Assembly (NCBI RefSeq): GCF_009711345.1
Contig: NZ_SMMA01000065.1
Coordinates: 299,541 to 363,540, forward strand
Reading direction: 5' to 3'
Length of the DNA: 64,000 nucleotides
Source of the DNA: Pseudovibrio flavus
GTDB taxonomy: Bacteria > Pseudomonadota > Alphaproteobacteria > Rhizobiales > Stappiaceae
Shown here: one piece after another, positions 45,639 to 55,030 of the stretch
Position numbering within the stretch: the stretch's first letter is position 1
Layout: each line of letters starts with the position of its first letter
Program-made: the position numbers and the translations under genes
The notes under the pieces: model-generated
Database searches by the model: none
What the model saw: only the letters and a program-made list of their open reading frames with translations
Told to the model about the DNA's origin: nothing

Positions 45639-47433
45639 GTTTTTTGCAGTAACATCCGGTGCTTTGCTAGGCTACCACGGGTTGGTGTACCCTTGGCTGC
45701 TCAGATACTTAAGCGCCAACAAAGAGCGTGTAACCTCTAGCGCAGTTGCGCTGACAGCAGAAGAAGCGCCATCTATTGAAATTATCATCCCTGCTTACAA
45801 CGAGGCAGAGGATATTGCGGCCAAGCTGGAGAACCTCGCTGCGCTGGATTACCCGCGCGAGAAGCTACAAGTAACCGTCGTATTTGATGGCTGTACGGAC
45901 GATACTTTTGAGCATGCGGAAGAAGTTCTGAAGCGTAAGGAGTTTAAGGACGAGCCGATCAGGCTTGATCAACGTTTCTGGAACCGCGGTAAAGTTGCTG
46001 TACTTAATGAGGCTGTCGGCTCAAGCACTGCCGACATCATTTTGCTCACCGATGTGTCCGCGATGATAAAGAGCGATGCGCTGCTGCGTATTGTTGAACG
46101 TTTCGACAAGCCCGAGGTTGGCGTTGTTTGCGGCACCTACAAGCTGGAAAGCGGTGATGCTGGAGAAACAAGTTACTGGTCCTATCAAACATGGGTGAAG
46201 GATGCAGAAGGTGCTTTGGCATCTCCCTTTGGCGCTCACGGAGCCCTTTACGCGTTCAGAACCAGACTCTGGGAAGAACTGCCTGAAAACACCATAAATG
46301 ATGATGTCATCATCCCGATGCGCATTGTCGAGCAAGGGTACAAGGCGGTTTATGATCTGGAGATCGTCGCTACTGAGCGGGAAAAGGCCGCGCGAGAGAC
46401 AGACCTCAAGCGCCGTATTCGGATAGGGGCAGGTAACCTTCAGCAGGCGATGTGGCTTTGGCGGCTGGCCGATCCCAGAAATCCAGAGATGGCTTTCATC
46501 TTCCTCAGCGGCAAAGGGCTTCGTGCCTTTGTTCCTGCCTTACTGTTTATCTTCATCATCGCCTGTCTGTTCCTTGCGTTTCAGGGAAGCCTGCTTGGCC
46601 TGTTGGTAGTGCTTCTCGTTGTAGCAAGCCTTGGCGTTAACTGTCTGGAGGCTTACACGGAGAAGCCTCTCCCTTCCTTCCTTAAGCCCTTCTCGGCCGC
46701 AGGCTATGCCATTGGCGGGCAGGCAGCATCGCTCCTTGGTATTTGCAGCCTCATAGCGGGTAGAAAAGGTCCGTGGCGAAGAGCGGCTGACAATACCGGT
46801 GAGCCGGATTACATCCACCCTCTGTCACGCGCTGGTAAACGGGTGCTGGATGTCTTCTTCGGTACGTGCGCCTTTATCGTTATGGCGATTATCTATGTAC
46901 CCTTGGCCATTATCATCAAATTGGATTCACCGGGGCCAATCTTCTACCGCCAGTACCGTGTTGGTGAACGCACACCGGATCAAACCAAACTCTTCCTTTT
47001 GACCAAGTTTCGCACAATGCGAACGGACGCAGAAAAGGATGGAGCCCAGTGGGCTAAGAAGAACGATCCTCGCGCAACACGCTTTGGGCGCTTTATGCGC
47101 AAGACCAGAATTGATGAACTGCCCCAATGCCTCAATGTTCTTAGAGGGGAAATGTCCGTTGTTGGCCCAAGGCCAGAGCGTCCCGCTTTCTTTGAGAAGC
47201 TGGAGGATGAAATCCCGTTCTACATTGAACGAACATATGGCCTGCGTCCGGGTATTACCGGCCTTGCTCAAGTGGAACAGGGGTATGACGAAGACATCGA
47301 AGATGTCCGCTCAAAGGTCATGCACGACCATGTTTATGCCATGAGGCTGGTTAAACCTCTCGATTGGCTGAAGACAGATCTTTCGATCATTTTCCGAACT
47401 GTCACGGTTATGGCAACCGGACGCGGACGCTGA
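45628..47433 (+). CDS. fusion of GT2 glycosyltransferase and initiating phosphoglycosyl transferase
   Basis: A 601-residue bifunctional enzyme. Residues ~45-330 are a GT2 domain (IEIIIPAYNEAEDIAAKLENLAALDYP, DGCTDDTFEHAEEVL, VLLTDVSAMI, FGAHGALYAFRTRLWEELPENTINDDVIIP, QQAMWLWRL). Two hydrophobic segments (~300-340) follow, then ~405-601 is a bacterial sugar transferase: KRVLDVFFGTCAFIVMAIIYVPLAIIIKLDSPGPIFYRQYRVG, KFRTMRTDAEKDGAQWAKKNDPRATRFGRFMRKTRIDELPQCLNVLRGEMSVVGPRPERP. The latter transfers a sugar phosphate to undecaprenyl phosphate; the fused GT2 probably adds the next sugar. GAGGAA lies 5 bases upstream of ATG 45628. SypR-like step. Confidence 0.92.
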   Translation: MAAEFFAVTSGALLGYHGLVYPWLLRYLSANKERVTSSAVALTAEEAPSIEIIIPAYNEAEDIAAKLENLAALDYPREKLQVTVVFDGCTDDTFEHAEEVLKRKEFKDEPIRLDQRFWNRGKVAVLNEAVGSSTADIILLTDVSAMIKSDALLRIVERFDKPEVGVVCGTYKLESGDAGETSYWSYQTWVKDAEGALASPFGAHGALYAFRTRLWEELPENTINDDVIIPMRIVEQGYKAVYDLEIVATEREKAARETDLKRRIRIGAGNLQQAMWLWRLADPRNPEMAFIFLSGKGLRAFVPALLFIFIIACLFLAFQGSLLGLLVVLLVVASLGVNCLEAYTEKPLPSFLKPFSAAGYAIGGQAASLLGICSLIAGRKGPWRRAADNTGEPDYIHPLSRAGKRVLDVFFGTCAFIVMAIIYVPLAIIIKLDSPGPIFYRQYRVGERTPDQTKLFLLTKFRTMRTDAEKDGAQWAKKNDPRATRFGRFMRKTRIDELPQCLNVLRGEMSVVGPRPERPAFFEKLEDEIPFYIERTYGLRPGITGLAQVEQGYDEDIEDVRSKVMHDHVYAMRLVKPLDWLKTDLSIIFRTVTVMATGRGR

Positions 47434-47476
47434 TCTTTAAGAAACATCAAGAGAGTCGCCAGGAGGCTCATAGAAA

Positions 47477-50400
47477 ATGATAAGTCAGTTTTCTACCCGA
47501 GCGCGCATAGCCATCAGCAGCTTGTTTATGCTGTTCGTGGTCTTGATCACGCTGGCGACCTTGTCGGCGCTGCGTTATCGCGAACTCGATGAAAAGCCGC
47601 TTGATAACATTACTGAAAACATCATCTGGGTGACCTCCCAAACCGAGATCGACTTCCATCGCTTCATGCATGCGCTGGATGATTTTGCACTTAGCCAGCA
47701 TCTGGTGAGCAAAGAGGTTCTGGTTTCCCGCTTTGATGTGCTTCGTAACCGACTGAACCTTTATAATGACGGGGTGTTGAAGCAGAAACTTCTTTCTGCG
47801 CCGGAGACAGCTACAATCATCGCATCCTTCAAGAAGGCGCTGGAAAATGTTGATAGTGATGTGCATGAAATGGAGCGAGGTGACGAGGCTACTCGTGATA
47901 AAATCTACCATGAGCTTCACCCGTTTTCTGATCAACTGCGTACCGTAACACTTTCAAGCCTTCGTATTGATACAAGGGGCCGCCTAACAACGCACGAGGA
48001 CCTTACACAGCTTCGTCATGAGGTGTTTGGTTTTGGTGCTCTTGCCATGCTCGCCCTGTTTGGCTTGTTTATCTCTCTCATTTACTCAGAGCTGAAAACT
48101 GCCCGCCTACTCAAAGACAGTAATGATGTAAGAGAGAATGCAGATGATGCCCGCCAGCAATTGGTCAACGCTGTCGAGAGCCTGAATGAGGGCTTTCTTC
48201 TATGCGATGAAGAAGACCGCATTTTGCTTTGTAATCAGCGCTTCCTGCAAGATCATCCCGTGATGGCACAGGTGCTCGTTCCTGGAGAACGTTACGAAGA
48301 ATGCCTTCGTCATGCAGCACTCAACGGCCAGTTCAGAATTAAGCAAAGTGATCTGGATAACTGGCTCGCACGCCGATTGGTCGAACGCCGTCAGGAGAGT
48401 GACACCTACGAAGTGCAGCTTGCCGATGGGCGCTGGGTCAAGGTATCGGAGCGTCGTACTCAAGACGGTAGAAGCGTTTCCATCTACACCGACATTAGCC
48501 AAATCAAGCAGCGCGAAGAGGACCTTAAGAAGGCGCAGGAGCGCTTGGAAAGTCAGGCAACCGATCTTGCTCAACTTGCAGAGGAAGCAGAAAAGGCAAG
48601 GGCTACGCTGTATGATGCGGTTGCAAGTCTCGACGAAGCGTTTGTGCTGTTTGATAGCGATCGCAAACTGTCACTTTGCAATGACCAGTACCGCTCACTG
48701 TTTGGAACGCACAAAGATGAAATCAGAAGCGGCGTGTCGTTTGAACATGTCCTGCGCCTTGCCAGTAAGGGCGGTGTTATTCAGGTCGAAGGCGATCCTG
48801 AGGAGTATGTCGCAAAACGCCTGCAACTGCGCATGAAAGCAGATAAGCAGGACGACAAAAACCTGCGCTATGAAGAACAAACGACAGATGGGCGTTGGTT
48901 TATCGTCTCTTCAAAGCCAACTCGCAACGGCGGCATAGTTGGCATCCTCTCAGACTTCACTGAGACAAAGCGTAGAGCGCTCGATATCCAGAAAGCCAAC
49001 GAGCAACTGGAAGAGCAAACAGACCGGCTTCAGGTGCTGGCAGAAGAAGCACAAGCAGCCAGCCGCGCAAAGTCCGAGTTCCTCGGTGTAATGTCCCACG
49101 AAATCCGCACGCCGATGAATGCTATTCTCGGCTATTCGCGGCTACTGGTGGAAGGAAGGATCACCGAAGAACAGCGGGACTTTGTGGTCGGTATTGAAGA
49201 AGCATCGCAGCGGCTTCTTACCATTATCAATGATATTCTGGACTTCTCTCGTCTTGAAACTGGCCGTTTGACGCTGGACGCCAAACCCTTCCGTGTTAAC
49301 TCCATGATTGGCGAGTGTGTGAAGCTTGGCGATGCGATGGCTGCCGGTAAAGACATCGCCATTGAAACGGAAATCCATGGCAATGTTCCGCCAATGGTTG
49401 ATGCTGATAGAGACAGAATTCATCAGGTTCTCTTCAACCTGCTTTCCAACTCCATCAAATACACGGATCAAGGCAAGGTGCTGGTAGAAGTTGATGCAGC
49501 ACCAAGTCAGGATAACAAGACACGCCTGACATTTGCCGTGAGTGATACCGGCAGAGGCATACCGTTTGCTCAGCAATCGCAATTGTTCCAGCCATTTGAC
49601 CGTAAGCTAAGCGCCAACTCCACGAGTGCGCGCGGTGCAGGGCTTGGCCTTTCCTTGTGTAAGCGCTTGGTTGACTTGATGAGCGGTGAGATCGGTTTTG
49701 AATCCATGGAAGGCTGTGGTTCCCGTTTCTGGTTCACCATTGATGTTGATGTGGTATCGCGCAGTGAAGCGCAGCAGATTGAGCAGTTCAGCAAATCAAT
49801 GGGGTCGGATGAGGAAACTCCGCGCCAAGAAGAGCCAGAAGACCATTCAGTGGCCCTTTCCATTCTTGTCGTTGAAGATACTCCGGCGAGCCGTGAAATC
49901 TTGAAGACAGCACTTGAACGTCGTGGCCATCAGGTCACTGCCGTTGAAAACGGTGCGCTTGCAGTTGAGGCGGTAGAACAGAACGACTTTGACCTCATCT
50001 TCATGGATATTCAGATGCCGGTTATGGACGGTATTGAAGCAACCCGCGCTATTCGTCAGTTGAAGGGCTATAAATCAGAAGTCCCGATCTTTGCTGTTTC
50101 CGCTCAGGCTATGGAAAAGGACAAGGAGCGAGCCTACAAAGCAGGGCTTTCCGGCTACCTAACCAAGCCGATCCGTTGGAATGAGATCGACGATGTGTTG
50201 GTATCGGTCCATATCGAGCATATTCCGATGACTTTGCGGGCTACGCGAAACCTTCGCAGAGCAGCCGAGAGTATTGAGGCAGCGCACGAGGAAGACCTTC
50301 GCGCAGAAAGTGAGGCTGTAGAGCCCGTTGCGCCAGCCGCACCTGCGCAAGTGAGGGACGAGCCGGAGCAACCTGCGCCGCCTTCACTAAACGGTCAGGT

Positions 50401-50830
50401 GCCGGAACCTGAGGCGCCTAAGGAAGCTGAAGCACAGCCAGTAACGCTGGATCAGGATGAAGGGCTTGGTGATGACATCGAGCACGAGACCCTTAATGAA
50501 ATTATCGATGCAGTGGGGGATGAAGTGTTCAGCTCACTTCTTGATACCTTCCTCAATAATGCGCGAGAGGTTTCCGAGCAGCTTGTAGACCGAATAGAGC
50601 AAAAGGATCTGGTGCAGCTTCAAAAAACGGCGCACCGCTTTGCCGGTCTGCTATCGCAATTCGGTGCGATGAAAGCAGCTTCAATTGCCTCCGATGTCGA
50701 GAATGAGCCGGACTTATCCCGCGCTCTGGAAATGGCAGGTCAATTACTGCAATCAGCAGGAACCGCAGTATCCGAACTGGAAAAATTACCCTACGGTCAG
50801 CACAAATCCGGTTCTGGCGGCAGCAGCTAG
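47477..50830 (+). CDS. hybrid sensor histidine kinase with receiver and HPt
   Basis: An 1117-residue membrane kinase. TM1 ~8-31, periplasmic helical sensor ~32-182, TM2 ~183-205, two PAS-like domains (~225-350, ~374-500) that share the pattern AVxSLxEaFxLxD, coiled linker, HisKA with His541 (MSHEIRTPMNAILGYSRLL), HATPase ~640-760 (GRGIPFA, GAGLGLSLCKRLVDLM), receiver ~797-915 with Asp844 (FMDIQMPVMDG), a Glu/Ala/Pro-rich linker, and HPt ~1020-1100 with His1053 (AHRFAGLL). The phosphorelay should feed the sigma-54 regulator encoded next. AGGAGG is 11 bases from ATG 47477. Layout resembles V. fischeri SypF/RscS. The HPt motif has Ala where Lys is usual. Confidence 0.93.
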   Translation: MISQFSTRARIAISSLFMLFVVLITLATLSALRYRELDEKPLDNITENIIWVTSQTEIDFHRFMHALDDFALSQHLVSKEVLVSRFDVLRNRLNLYNDGVLKQKLLSAPETATIIASFKKALENVDSDVHEMERGDEATRDKIYHELHPFSDQLRTVTLSSLRIDTRGRLTTHEDLTQLRHEVFGFGALAMLALFGLFISLIYSELKTARLLKDSNDVRENADDARQQLVNAVESLNEGFLLCDEEDRILLCNQRFLQDHPVMAQVLVPGERYEECLRHAALNGQFRIKQSDLDNWLARRLVERRQESDTYEVQLADGRWVKVSERRTQDGRSVSIYTDISQIKQREEDLKKAQERLESQATDLAQLAEEAEKARATLYDAVASLDEAFVLFDSDRKLSLCNDQYRSLFGTHKDEIRSGVSFEHVLRLASKGGVIQVEGDPEEYVAKRLQLRMKADKQDDKNLRYEEQTTDGRWFIVSSKPTRNGGIVGILSDFTETKRRALDIQKANEQLEEQTDRLQVLAEEAQAASRAKSEFLGVMSHEIRTPMNAILGYSRLLVEGRITEEQRDFVVGIEEASQRLLTIINDILDFSRLETGRLTLDAKPFRVNSMIGECVKLGDAMAAGKDIAIETEIHGNVPPMVDADRDRIHQVLFNLLSNSIKYTDQGKVLVEVDAAPSQDNKTRLTFAVSDTGRGIPFAQQSQLFQPFDRKLSANSTSARGAGLGLSLCKRLVDLMSGEIGFESMEGCGSRFWFTIDVDVVSRSEAQQIEQFSKSMGSDEETPRQEEPEDHSVALSILVVEDTPASREILKTALERRGHQVTAVENGALAVEAVEQNDFDLIFMDIQMPVMDGIEATRAIRQLKGYKSEVPIFAVSAQAMEKDKERAYKAGLSGYLTKPIRWNEIDDVLVSVHIEHIPMTLRATRNLRRAAESIEAAHEEDLRAESEAVEPVAPAAPAQVRDEPEQPAPPSLNGQVPEPEAPKEAEAQPVTLDQDEGLGDDIEHETLNEIIDAVGDEVFSSLLDTFLNNAREVSEQLVDRIEQKDLVQLQKTAHRFAGLLSQFGAMKAASIASDVENEPDLSRALEMAGQLLQSAGTAVSELEKLPYGQHKSGSGGSS

Positions 50831-50894
50831 CCAGAATTCTGCCTCAGGGAGCCGCTAGAACGGCAGAACCCTAAGTAATGCAAGGCGATTGTGT

Positions 50895-52493
50895 ATGGCT
50901 GAACAACAAGCAAGGGTGCTGGTGGTAGAGGACACCTATGCGCTGCTTGAAACCTACAAAGCCTACTTGAGGCCAGAGCCTATGGATGTCATAGGCTTTG
51001 AGACTGGCGTGCAAGCGCTTGAGAGCATCCAGCTCAATGAGCCCTCGGTGATCGTGCTTGATATCAATTTACCAGACATGAACGGGCTGGATATCCTTAA
51101 GGCCGTCAAATCCGCCAAGTTGAAGACAGAGGTGGTTGTTATAACCGGTCAGGCATCTGTCAATTTGGCCGTTGAGGCGATGCGAGCTGGTGCTTTTGAT
51201 TTTCTTATGAAGCCCTTTTCCGCCGACAGGCTGCGAGAAACGGTGAGGGCGGCCACTGAACGCAGCAGGATAGCGGTAGCGGTTGACGAGAGCGAAAGCA
51301 CCCAAGGGCGGACCGAACGGTTTGCTGGTATCATTGGCCACTCAGAACCGATGCAGCGGGTCTTTCAAATTCTGAAAAATGCTGCCCCCTCCAGCGCCTC
51401 CATCTTTATCAGCGGCGAGAGCGGAACCGGTAAAGAGGTTTGCGCCAATGCAGTGCATGAACTGTCCAAGAGGCGTGACAAGCCTTTCGTGACTATCAAC
51501 TGCGCAGCTATCCCCAAAGATCTACTGGAGAGTGAGATTTTCGGCCACATCAAAGGGGCCTTTACCGGTGCAACGGCAGACCGACAGGGCGCAGCGCTTA
51601 GTGCCGATGGAGGTACGCTGTTTCTTGACGAGATTTGCGAGATGGACTTGTTGTTACAGTCCAAACTGCTGCGTTTCCTTCAAGAAAAGCAGGTTCAACG
51701 GGTTGGGGAGGACAGGCTTCGCCCCGCTGATGTTCGTATCGTTTGTGCGACCAACCGTGACCCGCTGATTGAAATAGCGGAAGGCCGCTTTAGAGAAGAC
51801 CTATACTACCGCCTTCATGTGGTTCCCGTTTTTCTCCCTCCACTTAGAGAGAGGGCTGGTGATGTTTTGCTGCTCGCCAACTACTTCCTAACGGAGTACG
51901 CAAGAGAGGAAGGCAAGGGTTTCAAGAATTTTAGTGAGCATGCGGAAGAAACGCTGACCAGCTATCCCTGGCCGGGAAACATTCGCGAGCTGCAAAACGC
52001 CATTCGTAATGCTGTGGTTTTGAATGATGGTGACACTCTGGAAAAGGATATGCTTCCCCATGAGCTGGTCTCCGGTGGAAGCAGGTCGTCAGCAGCAACC
52101 AATGGGGGTATGGAAAGGCGGGATACGTCTGAAGCATTGGTTCCTCCACCTACCGGCAAGTTGGGGAGAGCGGCAGAGGCATTGTCTGAGGCAGTAGCAG
52201 TACCTTCGAGAAGCGGCGAGATGCCTCCTGTTTCGCGTCCCGTGCAGCAGGACGATAGGGCAGGTCAATTCCCTTTCCAGCGATCTTACTCCGCCCCTGT
52301 TGAGATTATGCCGCTGGAAACAGTCATTCGGCTGACGATTGAAGATGCTATTGAAAGGTGCGGCGGCAGCATTCCCAAAGCGGCGGCGGCGTTGGAGGTT
52401 AGTCCGTCTACTATCTACCGACGTCTACAGGCTTGGGAAGAAGAAGATCAGCGCAAAAGCGAAGAGCACCAAACAAGGGCGCTCAACAGCTAA
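50895..52493 (+). CDS. sigma-54-dependent response regulator (NtrC family, SypG-like)
   Basis: A 532-residue enhancer-binding protein: receiver domain with phospho-acceptor Asp56 (VIVLDINLPDMNG), AAA+ domain with Walker A GESGTGKE at 174-181, the sigma-54-contacting GAFTGA at 221-226 and Walker B GGTLFLDEI, and a Fis-type HTH at the C-terminus (GGSIPKAAAALEVSPSTIYRRLQAW). A ~90-residue disordered linker precedes the HTH. It follows the kinase gene by 64 bases containing a TTCTGCC/GGCAGAA hairpin. Two sigma-54 promoters in the same cluster (44468 plus, 63743 minus) are its likely targets. It overlaps the convergent copolymerase gene by 4 bases. Confidence 0.93.
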   Translation: MAEQQARVLVVEDTYALLETYKAYLRPEPMDVIGFETGVQALESIQLNEPSVIVLDINLPDMNGLDILKAVKSAKLKTEVVVITGQASVNLAVEAMRAGAFDFLMKPFSADRLRETVRAATERSRIAVAVDESESTQGRTERFAGIIGHSEPMQRVFQILKNAAPSSASIFISGESGTGKEVCANAVHELSKRRDKPFVTINCAAIPKDLLESEIFGHIKGAFTGATADRQGAALSADGGTLFLDEICEMDLLLQSKLLRFLQEKQVQRVGEDRLRPADVRIVCATNRDPLIEIAEGRFREDLYYRLHVVPVFLPPLRERAGDVLLLANYFLTEYAREEGKGFKNFSEHAEETLTSYPWPGNIRELQNAIRNAVVLNDGDTLEKDMLPHELVSGGSRSSAATNGGMERRDTSEALVPPPTGKLGRAAEALSEAVAVPSRSGEMPPVSRPVQQDDRAGQFPFQRSYSAPVEIMPLETVIRLTIEDAIERCGGSIPKAAAALEVSPSTIYRRLQAWEEEDQRKSEEHQTRALNS

Positions 52494-53962
52494 GCCGCCC
52501 GCTTTTCCTTGGGTTTTTGAGTGGCGTCTATAATTCTTGGCATGCGCACGATAATCGGTAGATCATGCGCTGCCTGCTGGAATTCCTCACGCCGTCTTAG
52601 TGTCGGGTCGAACACTTCTGATAGAACCGCAAGCCCGACGCCAAGAATAATACCGCCAAAAACACCGCCGATCAGATAAACGGTCTTGCCTGGTGTGACA
52701 GGCGCTTGCGGGTCTTCGGCTCGGTCGATGATCTTCACCCGTTCTGGCGCTTCAAATTCACCAAGTGCTTCGGTCACTTCCGCCATTTCAAAGCGGCGTG
52801 TCATCTCTGCATATGTTGTTTGAGCAAGCTTGATACGCCGCTCCAACCGGTTCATTTGCTTTTCGATAGGGCCAAACTGAGCAATGCTGTCTTCCAGTTC
52901 CGCGATGCTCTTTTTCAGCAAAATAACGTCTTGCTCCAGAGCCGCTCTCTTCGCCTCAGCTTCCTGTAGGGCCTGCATTTGGGATACAAGAAGAGGAACA
53001 CTCGTGGAGTTGGCACCAACGGCTTGTCCTGCGGCAATGTTCCAGAGGCGGTCGAGATCAGCGCCGGTAATGTCCGAGCCCTCTTTGAAAAGTTGACTAC
53101 GCTCCTCCGTAAGGCGGCGTAACCGCTGCTCAGCCGCTCTAACCTTGGAATGGTCGTCGGTATAGCGTGCCCTTAGCGCTGCAAGTTCTCCGGTAACTTC
53201 AACGATCTTTTCTTCCAACTGGCCAATAACAGGGTTGGTACTGGCAAGCCGCTCTTTCATGTTGTTCAGCGCCGCCTGTGCGCTGGCAAGGGCTACACTT
53301 CGCTGATCCAGCTCTTGTTTTAGGCCGACAAGACGTGTGACGTTCGCCGTGTAAACGGCGGGAAGCTTATCGGCATTCTCGGTTTTGAAACTCGCAAGCT
53401 CGTCTTCTGCTTCGCGAAGGTTTTCCCGCTGGCGCTCCAACTGCTGGGCTAAAAAATTGCCGCTGTCGTCCACGGCAGAGCGTTCGGGCGAGAGCAGTTT
53501 TTCCAAAAAACGCTCGCCAACGGCCTCAAGTTTTGCGGCAAGGCCATTTGGGTTAGATCCCATAATGCTGAGAGAAACCAGATCGTTACCAATAAGCGTT
53601 GCGGAAATGGATGCCGATAACGAACGAACCATAAGCTCCCGTTCTCGTGGAGAGGTGGAAGGGGTTACATCTCCAACATCTTCCAGCACTTTGCCAAGAA
53701 CGTGCTCACTATGCAGTAGCGCCTTAAGCGCTGGCATTCGCTCCTTCAAATTTGGTCCGATTGCAAGGTCTTCAAGGAAAGGGTTAAGCCTAGCGGGTTC
53801 CTGAACGAGAACCGTCATATGGGCTTCGTACTTCTTAGGTGCGTAATCGGCTGCAAAATAGGCGATTGGTGGCAGAACAAGAAGCGGAATGCAGATCATG
53901 TAGCGCCGCCGCCAAGCAGCGTCGAACACCAGCATTACAAATTCCATAGGAGAACGGCTCAT
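52490..53962 (-). CDS. polysaccharide copolymerase, Wzz/GumC family
   Basis: A 490-residue inner-membrane chain-length/export protein. TM1 at ~20-38 (YMICIPLLVLPPIAYFAADY), a Wzz domain (YEAHMTVLVQEP...), long coiled coils ~165-290 and ~320-385, and TM2 at ~432-455 (GKTVYLIGGVFGGIILGVGLAVL) preceded by the Pro-rich AEDPQAPVTPGK. It ends with a short cytosolic tail without a kinase domain, so the separate P-loop protein at 38242 would be its partner. It has its own sigma-70-like promoter and is convergent to the response regulator. SypO-like position in a syp-type locus. Confidence 0.9.
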   Translation of the reverse strand: MSRSPMEFVMLVFDAAWRRRYMICIPLLVLPPIAYFAADYAPKKYEAHMTVLVQEPARLNPFLEDLAIGPNLKERMPALKALLHSEHVLGKVLEDVGDVTPSTSPRERELMVRSLSASISATLIGNDLVSLSIMGSNPNGLAAKLEAVGERFLEKLLSPERSAVDDSGNFLAQQLERQRENLREAEDELASFKTENADKLPAVYTANVTRLVGLKQELDQRSVALASAQAALNNMKERLASTNPVIGQLEEKIVEVTGELAALRARYTDDHSKVRAAEQRLRRLTEERSQLFKEGSDITGADLDRLWNIAAGQAVGANSTSVPLLVSQMQALQEAEAKRAALEQDVILLKKSIAELEDSIAQFGPIEKQMNRLERRIKLAQTTYAEMTRRFEMAEVTEALGEFEAPERVKIIDRAEDPQAPVTPGKTVYLIGGVFGGIILGVGLAVLSEVFDPTLRRREEFQQAAHDLPIIVRMPRIIDATQKPKEKRAA

Positions 53963-54023
53963 CTCTTCGTCGTGCCCTTGCTTGTTTTTGTTCTTCAGGC
54001 ATCGCTATAGCGACTACGTAGAA

Positions 54024-54052
54024 ATAATAGGGTAACTGGGCTTAACAATCAA
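54024..54052 (-). promoter_or_regulatory. sigma-70-type promoter for the copolymerase gene
   Basis: On the minus strand TTGATT (54047-54052) and TATTAT (54024-54029) are separated by 17 bases, 4/6 and 5/6 matches to the consensus. The start would be ~55 bases before ATG 53962. It lies in the 133-base gap after the lipoprotein gene. Confidence 0.6.
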
Positions 54053-54095
54053 ACAAAGCAAAATGAAGAATTTAGTAAACTGCTATTAATTTCAA

Positions 54096-54980
54096 TTAAT
54101 TACCCGATGGCTTGGCATGAACCTCAACCGTGCTCATAGCAAGTTCAGGAGAAAACACAGGCGATATGCGAACGGAGCTTGGCGCTATCATTCTTAGCCG
54201 GTCGAAGGTCTTTTGAGCCGCCAGTAGCTTGTCATAGGCAGAGCCACGTCTGGCAAGGCCGACATGAATTTCTATTTCCATTCCAGCACGTTGGACGTTG
54301 TCAGTGAAGTTCACAAATGCTTGCTTTGCTTCTGCCGTTAAATCGCTCTCAGGCAGCAAGCCTTCAAAGCGAATGAAGCCGAATGATGGTCGTTGTGTCT
54401 TGGTGCTACTATCTTGCGCGCTGATGGAGGCTGTCTGCCGAGGTATGCTGTCGGCAGATGGAAGGGGCGTTCCTCCGGAGGACTTTGTTTTTTCAATCGC
54501 TTGAAGCAGTTGCAGGCGGGCGTTTATCTGGGCCGGATCGGTGATCGCGCTTCTGTTCGGATTGCGATTGGTTGATCCTTGAAGTGCGGCGGAGGCTAAT
54601 CGCTGCATTTGTTCATTTGAGGCTGTGTTCTTCTCAAAGGCGATACTACTTGGCTGGCGATCCTGCATAAATTCTTTAAACAGAACGTCAGCACGTGCGT
54701 CAGTTGATGAGCCTTTGGATGTCGCAGTATCTTGTGCGCCGCGCTCTAACTTACTGGAAGTATTAAGGATTGCAGGCTCTACGGCAAGATTGGAACGGGC
54801 GCTGTCAAGCATACGATCAATAGCGGCCTGAGCACTGTCTACGTCTTCTCCTTCAGCGCCAGCGACTTTGGCTTCAGCACGCAGGTATTCCGGTAGCAGG
54901 TCCATCTCATCGGGAGTGGAGCAAGCAGCAAGGAAAAGCAAAAATGTAACAACAGCTATACGCTCTACATTCCGCAACAT
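54096..54980 (-). CDS. lipoprotein with OmpA-like C-terminal region
   Basis: A 294-residue protein with lipobox LAAC (FLLFLAACSTPDEMD). A long polar, Gln/Ser/Ala-rich middle (residues ~30-190) leads to a C-terminal ~90 residues with the strand-helix pattern of OmpA/Pal-like domains: IRFEGLLPESDLTAEAKQAFVNFTDNVQRAGMEIEIHVGLARRGSAYDKLLAAQKTFDRLRM. The peptidoglycan-contacting residues are not clearly kept. ATG 54980 follows GAGAGGC; a GTG at 54995 is the alternative. Last gene of the long operon that begins at 63661. In the syp locus SypB is an OmpA-like protein in a comparable role (inference). Confidence 0.68.
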   Translation of the reverse strand: MLRNVERIAVVTFLLFLAACSTPDEMDLLPEYLRAEAKVAGAEGEDVDSAQAAIDRMLDSARSNLAVEPAILNTSSKLERGAQDTATSKGSSTDARADVLFKEFMQDRQPSSIAFEKNTASNEQMQRLASAALQGSTNRNPNRSAITDPAQINARLQLLQAIEKTKSSGGTPLPSADSIPRQTASISAQDSSTKTQRPSFGFIRFEGLLPESDLTAEAKQAFVNFTDNVQRAGMEIEIHVGLARRGSAYDKLLAAQKTFDRLRMIAPSSVRISPVFSPELAMSTVEVHAKPSGN

Positions 54981-55030
54981 TGTTGCGCCTCTCACTGTAA
55001 AGTATAGCGCCGTTATTTTTTACAATAGTA

